From assembly GCA_018266455.1 (NCBI GenBank), contig JAFEAJ010000012.1, positions 1 to 64,000 on the forward strand: 64,000 nt of DNA, given 5' to 3'. The notes beneath the pieces are model-generated. The model worked only from the letters and a program-made list of their open reading frames with translations, had not been told where the DNA came from and did not search any database. Of the stretch, positions 54,183-62,708 are shown in pieces (position 1 is the first letter of the stretch; every line of letters starts with the position of its first letter). The position numbers were made by a program, and so were the translations under genes. The stretch comes from Bacteroidota bacterium. Lineage in GTDB: Bacteria; Bacteroidota; Bacteroidia; Chitinophagales; Chitinophagaceae.

Positions 54183-56048
54183 ATGCGCCATCTTATCTTT
54201 TTTGCGTTCACGGTTCTTTGTCTTAATAATAAAAGTTCCGGCCAACAACACAACGGTCCGGTCCCCATCAGCGAAGCCCGGGCAGCTTTTAAGCTCAGCC
54301 CGCAACAACCGGATTCAGCGCTGGCCATCTCTGAAAAACTTATCCTTCAATCGCAAAAATCAGGCGACAAAATACTGGCAGCATTTGCATACAAAGCAAG
54401 GGGCTGGGCTTATAAACATAAGGGCCTTCCCGAAAAATCTTATCCTGACCTGTTTGAATCAGCAAAATTATTTAAAGAGCTCAACGAGCAAAGGGAAGAA
54501 TTAATGATGTATGTCAACATAAGCCTTGCCTATTCCAGCCAAAGTGAATTTATTAACAGTGCCAGGTATCTTATTCTTGCTGATTCACTGGCTCAGAAAT
54601 TAAATGACCTGAAAGGAAAAGCCGAAATCAAACGGCTGATGGGCATCCTGTACCGCGAACAGGGACAATATGAAAAATCAATCCCTTTTTTTAAGGAAAG
54701 CATGTCCATGTACCAATCGTTAATGGATACAATAAGTTTTTTTGGCGCAGCTTCCAGCCTTTGTATTGCCTATATGGCCATACATCACCCCGACAGCAGC
54801 CTGTTGATTTTGCGCCAGTGCAGCCCGCTCATCAATGCATTGCAGGGAAGGGACTATGAAAAAAGCATGCTGAACGAACGTTTCGGAGATGCCTACTATG
54901 CCTCTTCTGAATATGAAAAAGCTTATACCAGTTATAAAAATGCATACAAGGTTTTTGAAGCAACCAATAGCAAAGCGGATATGGCTTATGAAGAGATGAA
55001 TATGGGAAAGAGCCTGATAAAACTAAAAAGAACCAAAGATGCAGCATCTACCCTCCTATCGAGCTACCGGCTTAATGACAGCCTAAAGATGCTCAATTAC
55101 CTTCCGGACGTTGCACACCAATTTGCCCTTCTTTACCAGGCCACCGGCGATTGGCGCAAGGCATATAACTGGCTTGAAAAAGAAAGTGTGCTGAAAGACA
55201 GCTTGCAGCTAAAGTCACAGAACGAAAAAACAGCCCAGTTGCAGGCACAATATGAAACTGATAAAAAAGAAAAAGAGATAAGCCTTTTGAAAAAAGACCA
55301 GGAGCTCAGCCATGCTATACTCCAGAAACAACAAGCTGCACAGCGCTGGTACACCATATTTTCCTTTCTGATTTTATTGATTGCAGTGCTCATCATCAAC
55401 AGGTACAGGACAATTCAAAAAGCAAAACGTTTATTGGAAATCGAAAAAATGCGCGGTAGCATTGCCAGCGATTTGCATGACGACATTGGCTCCACTTTAT
55501 CAAGTATCAATATCATGAGCAAGCTTGCCTTGGAAACCCCTGCAGAAGAACATAAGATCAATAAACAGCTTTTGAAAATTAATGAAAACTCCAGGTTTAT
55601 CCTGGAAAACATGAGCGACATTGTTTGGGCCATTAACCCGGTGAATGATGACTTTGAGAAGGTTATTTATAAAATGAGAGAGTTTGCAGCCGATATTTGT
55701 GAGCCATTAAACATCCATTATGTTTTTACGGAAAGCGGGAATTTTAAAGGCAAAAAACTGAATCTCGATGAACGAAAAGAAATATACCTCATTTTCAAAG
55801 AAGCCATTAACAATGCTGCCAAGTATAGCAAGTGCTCAGAAATCAATATTGATATTATTGCAACAGGCAACGAAATGGTATTGCAGGTAAAAGACAACGG
55901 CGCCGGTTTTGCCCGTAGCGAAATAGCAGAAGGAAACGGCCTGAGGAATATGGAAGAAAGGGCAGGAAAAATAAATGCCTTCTTTGACCTGAACACCGGC
56001 AGGGGCAAGGGCACTTCAATAACCTTAACCATAAAATCACATGATTAG
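54183..56048 (+). CDS. TPR-containing HisKA_3 sensor kinase
   Basis: A 621-residue kinase. The start at ATG 54183 gives a signal peptide (MRHLIFFAFTVLCLNNKSSGQ). Upstream in-frame ATGs at 54096 and 54150 are possible. An exported TPR-like region covers about 30-340, with a coiled coil (345-388) and a membrane helix (390-406). The HisKA_3 dimerisation domain has H432 in SDLHDDIGSTLS, and the HATPase has NNAAKYSK, DNGAGF and GNGLRNMEERAG. This is the NarX/DesK type that pairs with NarL regulators, and the next gene, about 50 bp downstream, is one. Confidence 0.92.
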   Translation: MRHLIFFAFTVLCLNNKSSGQQHNGPVPISEARAAFKLSPQQPDSALAISEKLILQSQKSGDKILAAFAYKARGWAYKHKGLPEKSYPDLFESAKLFKELNEQREELMMYVNISLAYSSQSEFINSARYLILADSLAQKLNDLKGKAEIKRLMGILYREQGQYEKSIPFFKESMSMYQSLMDTISFFGAASSLCIAYMAIHHPDSSLLILRQCSPLINALQGRDYEKSMLNERFGDAYYASSEYEKAYTSYKNAYKVFEATNSKADMAYEEMNMGKSLIKLKRTKDAASTLLSSYRLNDSLKMLNYLPDVAHQFALLYQATGDWRKAYNWLEKESVLKDSLQLKSQNEKTAQLQAQYETDKKEKEISLLKKDQELSHAILQKQQAAQRWYTIFSFLILLIAVLIINRYRTIQKAKRLLEIEKMRGSIASDLHDDIGSTLSSINIMSKLALETPAEEHKINKQLLKINENSRFILENMSDIVWAINPVNDDFEKVIYKMREFAADICEPLNIHYVFTESGNFKGKKLNLDERKEIYLIFKEAINNAAKYSKCSEINIDIIATGNEMVLQVKDNGAGFARSEIAEGNGLRNMEERAGKINAFFDLNTGRGKGTSITLTIKSHD

Positions 56049-56096
56049 GGCAAACCTTTTCCCCGGCATAAACCGGAATTTTACAAAAGGCAACTC

Positions 56097-56735
56097 ATGC
56101 AACCGGGCGTAATCATATATGAAGATAACCACCAGTTAAGGGAAAGCATAGCCCAACTGATAACCTTTTCCAGCGAATATGTGCTGCTGGGAAGTTTCCC
56201 CAATGTGATCCATGTAGAAGACCAGCTAAAAGAATTTCGGCCCGACATTATTCTGATGGATATTGAGATGCCGGGAGGAATGAATGGGATTGAAGCGGCC
56301 CGAAAAATACGTGCCATTGATCAGCAGGTGCCCATTATCATGCTCACCGTTTTTGATGACAATAAAAATGTGCTGGATGCCATCTGCGCGGGCGCCTCCG
56401 GCTACCTGTTAAAAAAACATTTATCAGGCCGCCTGCTGGAAGCTATCCGAGAAGTGCTGACTGGAGGTGCACCGATGAGCCCAAGTGTAGCCCGAATGGT
56501 CATTAGCAGCATGCAGAAACCACCACGAGCCCCTGAAAATAAATATCACTTAACCCCCCGGGAAACTGAAATACTCCAGGCATTATCCCAGGGTGCGGGG
56601 TATAAAACAATCGCATCGCAATATTTTATCACATTGGATACGGTGCGGAGCCACATAAAAAAAATCTACCAAAAACTACAGGCCCATTCTCAATTAGAAG
56701 CTGTTGCAAAAGGCAAGGATGCGGGTATTGTTTGA
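56097..56735 (+). CDS. NarL/LuxR-family response regulator
   Basis: A 212-residue regulator with an N-terminal receiver (YEDNHQLRES; phospho-acceptor Asp in ILMDIEMPGG at about 53; K in YLLKKHLSG) and a C-terminal LuxR-type HTH: LTPRETEILQALSQGAGYKTIA (about 155-176), then LDTVRSHIKKIYQKL. It is the cognate partner of the preceding kinase. Targets may include the TIG lipoprotein gene downstream, which begins 92 bp later. Confidence 0.94.
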   Translation: MQPGVIIYEDNHQLRESIAQLITFSSEYVLLGSFPNVIHVEDQLKEFRPDIILMDIEMPGGMNGIEAARKIRAIDQQVPIIMLTVFDDNKNVLDAICAGASGYLLKKHLSGRLLEAIREVLTGGAPMSPSVARMVISSMQKPPRAPENKYHLTPRETEILQALSQGAGYKTIASQYFITLDTVRSHIKKIYQKLQAHSQLEAVAKGKDAGIV

Positions 56736-56827
56736 TACTGGCCGCATCTATTCAAAAAAACCACATCAATAGGGGATTTCCTTAAACTGTTTCCTGAGCA
56801 AACTTTGCCTCATCAATCATTTAAAGT

Positions 56828-57928
56828 ATGAAAACGATTTACTCATTACCGGTCATTTGCATTTGCTGGTTTGCCGCATGCAAAAAAACCAATTCAAACC
56901 CGTCCGGCAACGGTGGCAATGGGGGAAACAATGGTGGCCAAAGCGATACCTTATCTGTAACAAGTTTTTCTCCCGCCCATCCCTATTCTACAGACGAAGT
57001 TACCATCACAGGCACCGGCTTTAACCCCGATAAGACTAAAGACAGTATTTATTTCAATACAGCAGATGCGCGAAATTTCGGGACAGGCTATGCCACCATC
57101 ACCCAGGCCAGCGCTACGCAAATAAAATTTATAATGCCTCCTGATTCCGTTACCGGGTTTATGGACCTGGCTGGTGACGATGACGGCGTGGTTGATATCA
57201 AAGTAATTGCCAACGGCAAAAGCAAGTTGATCACCAAAGCCATTAAATTTAAAATGAAATGTCAATTGTACGGCATAAGTATTCCAGCCAATCTTCCTGA
57301 TTATCCGCGACCTGATGATACGCTCTTTGTAGAAGGCCGTGGGTGGAGCTTAACAGGCACTTCTTTATCCATTAATGGGCAGGCAATGAATTTATCTCGT
57401 ATTGACAGCAGCCAGGTATGCTGTGGAAATTATGCTACCTGGTGGTTTGGGTATACTTTTTTGCCAAAAACATTTTTTGGAGAGATTAATAACGAGGACA
57501 CCACAAAACTGATCCCCGCAACTGTTACCAATGCTGATGGAAGCACAGACCAAAAAATGATCCCGTTTTTTCTTTCACCTATGATGCGCATAGACAGCAT
57601 AACCATTCCAGGCGCTACTTTTGTTCCAAGCATTGGTTACGAAATATCCAAAAACCAGGTTATGTCCAGCGGCGGAAATTTGAACGTAGCTGTTTTTGGG
57701 AAAAACCTGAAAAGCTGGACCATTGCTACTTTTGGCAAAAGCGACGGGTTTACCGCAACCACTATCAGCCAAACGAGCCTCGGTGTTTCGGGATTTCCAG
57801 ATAATACTTCAATACCGATCAGCGCCGGTACACTAACCCCCGGTTACACGTATACTTTATTTTTCTCAAGGCCTGGGCCCAGCGGCCCTGTCAGTTACGG
57901 CGGCACTCATTTTTTGGTGCTGAACTGA
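56828..57928 (+). CDS. IPT/TIG-domain lipoprotein
   Basis: A 366-residue lipoprotein with lipobox FAAC (C19) and a G/N-rich linker (NGGNGGNNGG). The first TIG-like domain (about 44-140) begins SVTSFSPAHPYSTDEVTITGTGFNP. The second half is beta-rich and includes another TIG-like unit (DSITIPGATF...NLNVAVFGKNLKSWTIATFG). There are two cysteines in QVCCGNY. No catalytic motif is seen. It is probably a surface carbohydrate- or protein-binding lipoprotein. It follows the two-component pair and could be a target of it. Confidence 0.78.
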   Translation: MKTIYSLPVICICWFAACKKTNSNPSGNGGNGGNNGGQSDTLSVTSFSPAHPYSTDEVTITGTGFNPDKTKDSIYFNTADARNFGTGYATITQASATQIKFIMPPDSVTGFMDLAGDDDGVVDIKVIANGKSKLITKAIKFKMKCQLYGISIPANLPDYPRPDDTLFVEGRGWSLTGTSLSINGQAMNLSRIDSSQVCCGNYATWWFGYTFLPKTFFGEINNEDTTKLIPATVTNADGSTDQKMIPFFLSPMMRIDSITIPGATFVPSIGYEISKNQVMSSGGNLNVAVFGKNLKSWTIATFGKSDGFTATTISQTSLGVSGFPDNTSIPISAGTLTPGYTYTLFFSRPGPSGPVSYGGTHFLVLN

Positions 57929-58077
57929 GCGCATGCCTGTATTTAAATGTTTGTGGCGATCTGAAAAAACATGAAATCAAAAAGAAGATCAAAATGATTA
58001 CCATTCAGAAAAGGCAAAAATTACCCGTAAACCGGCATCCTCTATTCAAATTATTAAACCCTGTAAAAGCTAATGAA

Positions 58078-58107
58078 AGAGGCGGAAGCCATCATCCGCC
58101 TCTTTTT
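58078..58107 (+). terminator. Rho-independent terminator after the 56828 gene
   Basis: AGAGGCGGA (58078-58086) pairs perfectly with TCCGCCTCT (58095-58103) around an 8-nt loop, followed by TTTTAATT. It is placed between convergent genes. Confidence 0.88.
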
Positions 58108-58127
58108 AATTAGTTATGACCAAAGGT

Positions 58128-58964
58128 TTACCATTCCCTGCGGCGACGCTCGCCCCTCGGGGCTGTATTAGGGCGTGGGTTGCTCATCTGCCGCTGGTTT
58201 GGGCGCATCTGCATATTTTCATTATTCCTATTATTGGGGCGCATCTGCACCGGATGGCCATTGCCGTTAAACCTGTCTCCACCAATTTGGTTCATGGCAA
58301 CGGTATGTGGTGCACCATGGTTTACGGAAGCCAGTTGATTGTGGTCCATGCCGGCTGTATGCTGGTGGTCAAGTTGTGCTGAGGTTGCTTCCACATGTTG
58401 CTCCCGCATGGCAGCCTGCTCCTGCGCATTTGGCTGGGCAGTAACCCCACCCGGGCCATTAAAACTTGTTCTGTTTATAACGGTCGTATTATTGATCACT
58501 GTTTTGTTTACGTAAGTATTGTGCACAACCGTCGTGTTCACATTCACTACTGCTGTGTTATAACGGAACACGCCTCCCATCCACATGCCTCCAACAAAGC
58601 CAATGCCTCCATAACCAAAACCATAATTAATGCCACCATAGTAGCCAATGTGCATGCCCCAATAACCGGGATGCCATCCATAATATCCGCCTACAAAACC
58701 CCAATAGCCCGGGGTCCACAAAAAGCCCGGCCTCGGAGGAGAAACCCAAACGCCTGGCACCCAATAATAGCCGTCAGGGCCATAAGCCCAGTAACCCGGC
58801 GTCCATAAATACCCGTCAATAGGGCACGGTGGCTGCGCATAAACCGGCATAGCCGGAGGTGCAATCGTTATTGAAACACCGGCACTGATCACCTGCGACT
58901 TTGCATTTGAAATAAGGAACAAGGAAAGTGCTAAAGGAATGATGTTTTTAAGTGTGATTTTCAT
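58128..58964 (-). CDS. YXWGXW repeat-containing exported protein
   Basis: A 278-residue exported protein. The start at 58964 gives a signal peptide ending NAKSQ. The region about 38-105 has repeated aromatic motifs (GYLWTPGYWAYG, GYYWVPGVWV, GFLWTPGYWGF, GWHPGYWG) of the YXWGXW family. Then come a glycine-rich segment with a hydrophobic face (YGGIGFVGGMWMGG), a V/N/T-rich stretch and a Q/N/R-rich tail ending GERRRREW. The family is widespread and of unknown function. It is probably an outer-membrane-associated envelope protein. Confidence 0.85.
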   Translation of the reverse strand: MKITLKNIIPLALSLFLISNAKSQVISAGVSITIAPPAMPVYAQPPCPIDGYLWTPGYWAYGPDGYYWVPGVWVSPPRPGFLWTPGYWGFVGGYYGWHPGYWGMHIGYYGGINYGFGYGGIGFVGGMWMGGVFRYNTAVVNVNTTVVHNTYVNKTVINNTTVINRTSFNGPGGVTAQPNAQEQAAMREQHVEATSAQLDHQHTAGMDHNQLASVNHGAPHTVAMNQIGGDRFNGNGHPVQMRPNNRNNENMQMRPNQRQMSNPRPNTAPRGERRRREW

Positions 58965-59290
58965 AAAAGGGGTTTTAAGATGAATAAATATCATCATAGA
59001 CCGTACAAATTACAGGCCGTTTAAGAGAAATTAAGTTAACGGGATGTAAACGGGGCTGGTCGAAGATCCAACGTGGTTAAGAAGCTGTTTGAGCCCGATT
59101 AAATAATCGGGCAAAGCCAACGCTGCCGAAGCTATTACGGAGGGAAAGAAGTTATCAGCTATTTAAGCTTTGGAAAAGCTTAATTGCGGGCATACAGCAT
59201 CTCGATACCATTTTAAACAGGCTCTTTATCTCTATGCACAAACAAAAAAAATTCCAGGAAGAAACATTTTAATAAAGTGCGCACAGGATA
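58965..59290. other. Intergenic region with two perfect hairpins
   Basis: 326 bp upstream of the YXWGXW gene. It holds GCCCGATT-AAAT-AATCGGGC (59093-59112) and TAAGCTTT-GGA-AAAGCTTA (59164-59182). Neither has a T tract on either strand, so they are not normal terminators. No gene is visible. Confidence 0.6.
59093..59182. repeat. Pair of perfect inverted repeats
   Basis: Two 8-bp perfect stems with loops of 4 and 3 nt, 51 bp apart, in the leader of the leftward YXWGXW gene. They may be an RNA structure in a 5' leader or the remains of a mobile element end. I cannot choose between these. Confidence 0.4.
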
Positions 59291-59698
59291 TTAATAAAAC
59301 AATTTCGATAATATATTCTCTGCATCATTGGTTGCCGGTTTCAGCCCCAAAAATTTATTCATTTGCTGCTTAACTAAAATCCCGGCAAGTTTTGTTTTCA
59401 AAGCGCCGAAGAGGTTGCTTTGCTTTTTTGCGTATGCTTCCTTATCCGACGACATATAAGGAAGGATTTTTGATTTATTGGACAAATAACTGCTGACTGC
59501 CGAGGTTACTTTAGGGGCCTGCGCTTTTGTAAGCGACAATGCAGGCTCCAGTTGGCCCATAATATTTTTTGTTAAAGTGTTCACATCAAAGCCTGTGGCC
59601 GAAGCAGCCGACGGGACATTGCCCAGTATATCGTCAGTTTGGGCAATAGAGGCTTTAACAAGCAGCAGCAAGGCAAAAGCAAAAAATACCTTCTTCAT
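59291..59698 (-). CDS. Small exported helical protein of unknown function
   Basis: A 135-residue protein with a signal peptide (1-19, ending SIAQ). The mature chain is helical, A/S/K-rich and regular: IMGQLEPALSLTKAQAPKV, SSYLSNKSKILPYM, YAKKQSNLFGALKTKLAGIL, QQMNKFLGLKP. I know similar small Bacteroidota periplasmic proteins but no family function. A good promoter precedes it. Confidence 0.7.
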   Translation of the reverse strand: MKKVFFAFALLLLVKASIAQTDDILGNVPSAASATGFDVNTLTKNIMGQLEPALSLTKAQAPKVTSAVSSYLSNKSKILPYMSSDKEAYAKKQSNLFGALKTKLAGILVKQQMNKFLGLKPATNDAENILSKLFY

Positions 59699-59728
59699 GG
59701 TGTTTAGCTTTATTGATTAGCAATTGTT

Positions 59729-59763
59729 CAAATGTAAAATAAAGAAATTTTTTATTTAACAAA
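59729..59763 (-). promoter_or_regulatory. Promoter for the 59698 gene
   Basis: On the minus strand TTTG (59763-59760), a 23-bp spacer and TACATTTG (59736-59729). The start codon lies about 31 bp downstream. Confidence 0.45.
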
Positions 59764-59852
59764 CCTGACAAGAATCATTATTTAATACGGCATTGCTTTC
59801 ACCTCGGCAATACGGCTCAAACATGATTAACTTTGGGAATAAAAATTAATAT

Positions 59853-60431
59853 ATGCAGGAAGATTATATTACCAGTATCAAAAAACAATTTGCTTATTAC
59901 AAAACCTTGGGCGAAAAAACATTTGAGCAGCTTTCTGAAGAACAACTTTCCTGGAAGTATAATGAAGAAAGCAACAGCATTGCTGCCATTGTAAAGCATC
60001 TTTGCGGGAATATGCTTTCTCGATGGACGAATTTCCTTACAACCGATGGCGAGAAAGAGTGGCGCAACAGGGAGGCAGAATTTGAAAACGACATTAAAAA
60101 CAGGGAGGAACTGTTGAACAAATGGAATGAAGGGTGGGATTGCCTTTTCCATGCGCTGGATGCATTGGCCCCAAACGATCTTGAAAAAATTATTTTCATT
60201 CGCAATGAAGGGCATACGGTTGCGGAAGCCATCAGCAGGCAACTGGCACATTACCCTTACCATGTGGGGCAGATTGTTTTTGCCGGCAAAATGCTTTGTG
60301 GCAAACAATGGAAATCCTTATCTATCCCTATTGGGGGATCAAAAAAATATAATGCAGAAAAATTTTCGCTGCCAAAAGAAAGAAGGCATTTTACCGACAC
60401 CATGCCAGGTAATGGCATTAATAAAGAATAG
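59853..60431 (+). CDS. DUF1572 (DinB-fold) protein
   Basis: A 192-residue four-helix-bundle protein of the DinB superfamily, DUF1572 type. Putative metal-binding histidines are in AIVKHLCGNM (about 49), EGHTVAEA (about 123) and QLAHYPYHVGQI (about 133 and 137), the usual triad arrangement. DinB-fold proteins include thiol transferases and many uncharacterised damage- or stress-related members, so no specific reaction is proposed. It is upstream of a second DinB-like protein on the same strand. Confidence 0.83.
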   Translation: MQEDYITSIKKQFAYYKTLGEKTFEQLSEEQLSWKYNEESNSIAAIVKHLCGNMLSRWTNFLTTDGEKEWRNREAEFENDIKNREELLNKWNEGWDCLFHALDALAPNDLEKIIFIRNEGHTVAEAISRQLAHYPYHVGQIVFAGKMLCGKQWKSLSIPIGGSKKYNAEKFSLPKERRHFTDTMPGNGINKE

Positions 60432-60688
60432 CACGGCAATATTGCACAATCAGTACCATCTGCCACAGATAAAAAAGATTTATTTTAAAAACCTGCCGGC
60501 ATGTAAACGAATGCTCTTGATCATAACCGCAATAAAACAACGATCCCCTCATGCCAGGCGGCTGCATTTCCAACTTTCATTTCGTTATTAGCACATTTTA
60601 ATTCTTTGTAAGAAGGTCAAAATAATATAGCTTCATGTACAATCTCCAAAACAATTTTTTTTCATTATTCAACAAAAAATAATTGTTT

Positions 60689-61351
60689 ATGAAAATAGAC
60701 CATCACAATAGCAGGCGGCAATTTCTCCAAAGCGCTACAATGGCAGCTTTCTGTGCAGGAACAGCCACTATTTTGCCTTTCAGCAGTTTCAGCAACACGT
60801 TTCTTCCCGGCGAGGGAGACATCAATATCATTCGCCCGTTAGAAGGATACTCCCCGCAAATTGGGCTATTTGTTTCCATGATGAACTGGATGAGGGATAG
60901 CGTCATCAGGAACGTGAAGGGGCTTAGCCAAACTGACCTTGATTTTTTGATGGACCCCAAAGCCAATACCATCGGGGCCTTGCTCATGCACCTTGCCGCA
61001 ACAGACACGATTTACCAGGACCTCACTTTTTTTAAACTGGGAGACTTCAGCGAAGAGAATAAAAAAAGATTTGGCGTTGCCATGGAGCTTGGCGAGGAAG
61101 CCAGGAAACAAATCAAAGGGAATGATCTTGATTACTATTTATCAACCCTCAAAGAAACAAGGGAAAAAACTCTGGCTGAATTTAAGAAAAGAGATGACAA
61201 ATGGTTCCAGGAAGTTGACCCTCATTTTTTTGGCAACCTGCCGACCAATAATTTCTGCAAATGGTTCCATGTGTGCGAACATGAAGCCAACCACCGTGGG
61301 CAGATTGCCCTGATAAGGAAAAGGATCCCCGGGAAAGAAAGCAAAGAATGA
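60689..61351 (+). CDS. Tat-exported DinB-family protein
   Basis: A 220-residue DinB-like protein with a twin-arginine signal (NSRRQFLQSATMAAF, residues 7-21) and a helical bundle carrying likely metal histidines in ALLMHLAATD (about 100) and CEHEANHRGQIALI (about 202-215). The start is ATG 60689; a TTG two codons earlier is in frame. It is unusual for a DinB-fold protein to be exported. Function is unknown. It is convergent with the kinase gene, with only 10 bp between the stop codons. Confidence 0.82.
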   Translation: MKIDHHNSRRQFLQSATMAAFCAGTATILPFSSFSNTFLPGEGDINIIRPLEGYSPQIGLFVSMMNWMRDSVIRNVKGLSQTDLDFLMDPKANTIGALLMHLAATDTIYQDLTFFKLGDFSEENKKRFGVAMELGEEARKQIKGNDLDYYLSTLKETREKTLAEFKKRDDKWFQEVDPHFFGNLPTNNFCKWFHVCEHEANHRGQIALIRKRIPGKESKE

Positions 61352-61361
61352 TGCCTGGAAA

Positions 61362-62708
61362 TTAAAAATGAAGCAAAAAAATCGTTCCTTCGCCCGGGGT
61401 AGATTGGGCCTGAATGCTTCCCCGGTGAAGCAACATGATTTGTTTACATAAACTCAGGCCAATACCACTGCCGGTTTTTCTTGTGCTGAAAAAAGGCACA
61501 AAAATCTTATCCATCAGTTCCGGCGGAATGCCAGCACCATTATCGCTTACTTTGATCAGGGTTTTATTGTTTTTGGAAATAGCCGCGCTCAAAATGATAT
61601 GCGGGGCGGGCTTATCTTTTACCGCTTCCACTGCATTCACAATAAGGTTGATCAGCACCTGTTCCACCAAACTCGGGTCAGCTTCCATGGTAATGTCCGG
61701 GTTTTTCAGCACAACTTCTATCTTAATGTTTTTTTGTTCCAGGGTAGGCTGCATCAACTGGTGAATATTTTCAAATAAATCTTGCACATAAACCTTCTTT
61801 ACATTGGGAGCTGAAATCTTATTCAGGTTCCGGTACGTTTCTGCAAATTTCAGCAGGCCTTCGCTTCTTCTTCTGATGGTTTCGATCCCAAGCACCAGGT
61901 CTTCGATGGCAGCAGGTTGTTCGGGCAGTTGAGCAACCGAATTCTGCAAGCGATGAAGCATGGTATCAGCAAGCGATGAAATGGGGGCAATGGAATTCAT
62001 GATCTCATGCGTCATCACGCTCAACAATTTCTGCCATGCTTTTGCCTCTGTTTCATCGAGGGCTTCATCTACATTTTGAAAAGCCACCAGTTTATAAACA
62101 ATATTTCCAGTTTGAAAAGCTGTTGCCGAGATGAGCACTTTAAAAATACCACCATCCCTGGCAACAGGCACCACCCTGTGTTGGCCCGGCCTTAACGCCA
62201 ACACTTCTTTATAAAGCACTGCATCGCGCTTTTCAAGCGAATGAATGGTTTTAAGATAAGGGATGCCCAACATCTGCTTGAACGATTCATTCATCCATCC
62301 GATATGCCCGCTTTCATATTCAAAGGAAAGGATGCCCGTATCTACCAGTTCAAGAATTTTTTGGAGATACTGGTATTGGGTTTCTTTCTCCCTGCTGATG
62401 TCCTTAAAAGTAGTATTGATCTCGTTGAAACCCTTTCGCAAAGGCTGAAGTTCGACAGGGGCACGTTTTACATCGAAGTACCTTGAGAAATCGCGATAAT
62501 GAACAGATTCAACAAACTGCTGCACTTCATCCTGCGCTTTTTTGTTGAACCGGTAAAAATCCATCAGCTGCACAATAATGACAGGGGCTAATATAATCAT
62601 GTACATATACCAGCCTTTCACAACAATAACGGCAGCTGCAGTAATGGCAATAAATAAAAAAACCACCCTGATGAGTAACCGTAAATAATGGAAGCGCTCA
62701 AATATCAT
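61362..62708 (-). CDS. NtrB-type sensor histidine kinase
   Basis: A 448-residue kinase with two N-terminal membrane helices (about 10-30 and 33-50), a HAMP-like linker, a PAS-like domain (about 112-220) and a HisKA domain with H234 in SVMTHEIMNSIAP. The HATPase has NLIVNAVEAVKD, DNGAGIPPELMDK, TGSGIGLSLC and PGEGT. It starts 11 bp before the regulator stop codon, an overlap typical of NtrC-NtrB operons. No periplasmic sensing domain of size is present, so the input may be membrane or cytoplasmic. Confidence 0.93.
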   Translation of the reverse strand: MIFERFHYLRLLIRVVFLFIAITAAAVIVVKGWYMYMIILAPVIIVQLMDFYRFNKKAQDEVQQFVESVHYRDFSRYFDVKRAPVELQPLRKGFNEINTTFKDISREKETQYQYLQKILELVDTGILSFEYESGHIGWMNESFKQMLGIPYLKTIHSLEKRDAVLYKEVLALRPGQHRVVPVARDGGIFKVLISATAFQTGNIVYKLVAFQNVDEALDETEAKAWQKLLSVMTHEIMNSIAPISSLADTMLHRLQNSVAQLPEQPAAIEDLVLGIETIRRRSEGLLKFAETYRNLNKISAPNVKKVYVQDLFENIHQLMQPTLEQKNIKIEVVLKNPDITMEADPSLVEQVLINLIVNAVEAVKDKPAPHIILSAAISKNNKTLIKVSDNGAGIPPELMDKIFVPFFSTRKTGSGIGLSLCKQIMLLHRGSIQAQSTPGEGTIFLLHF

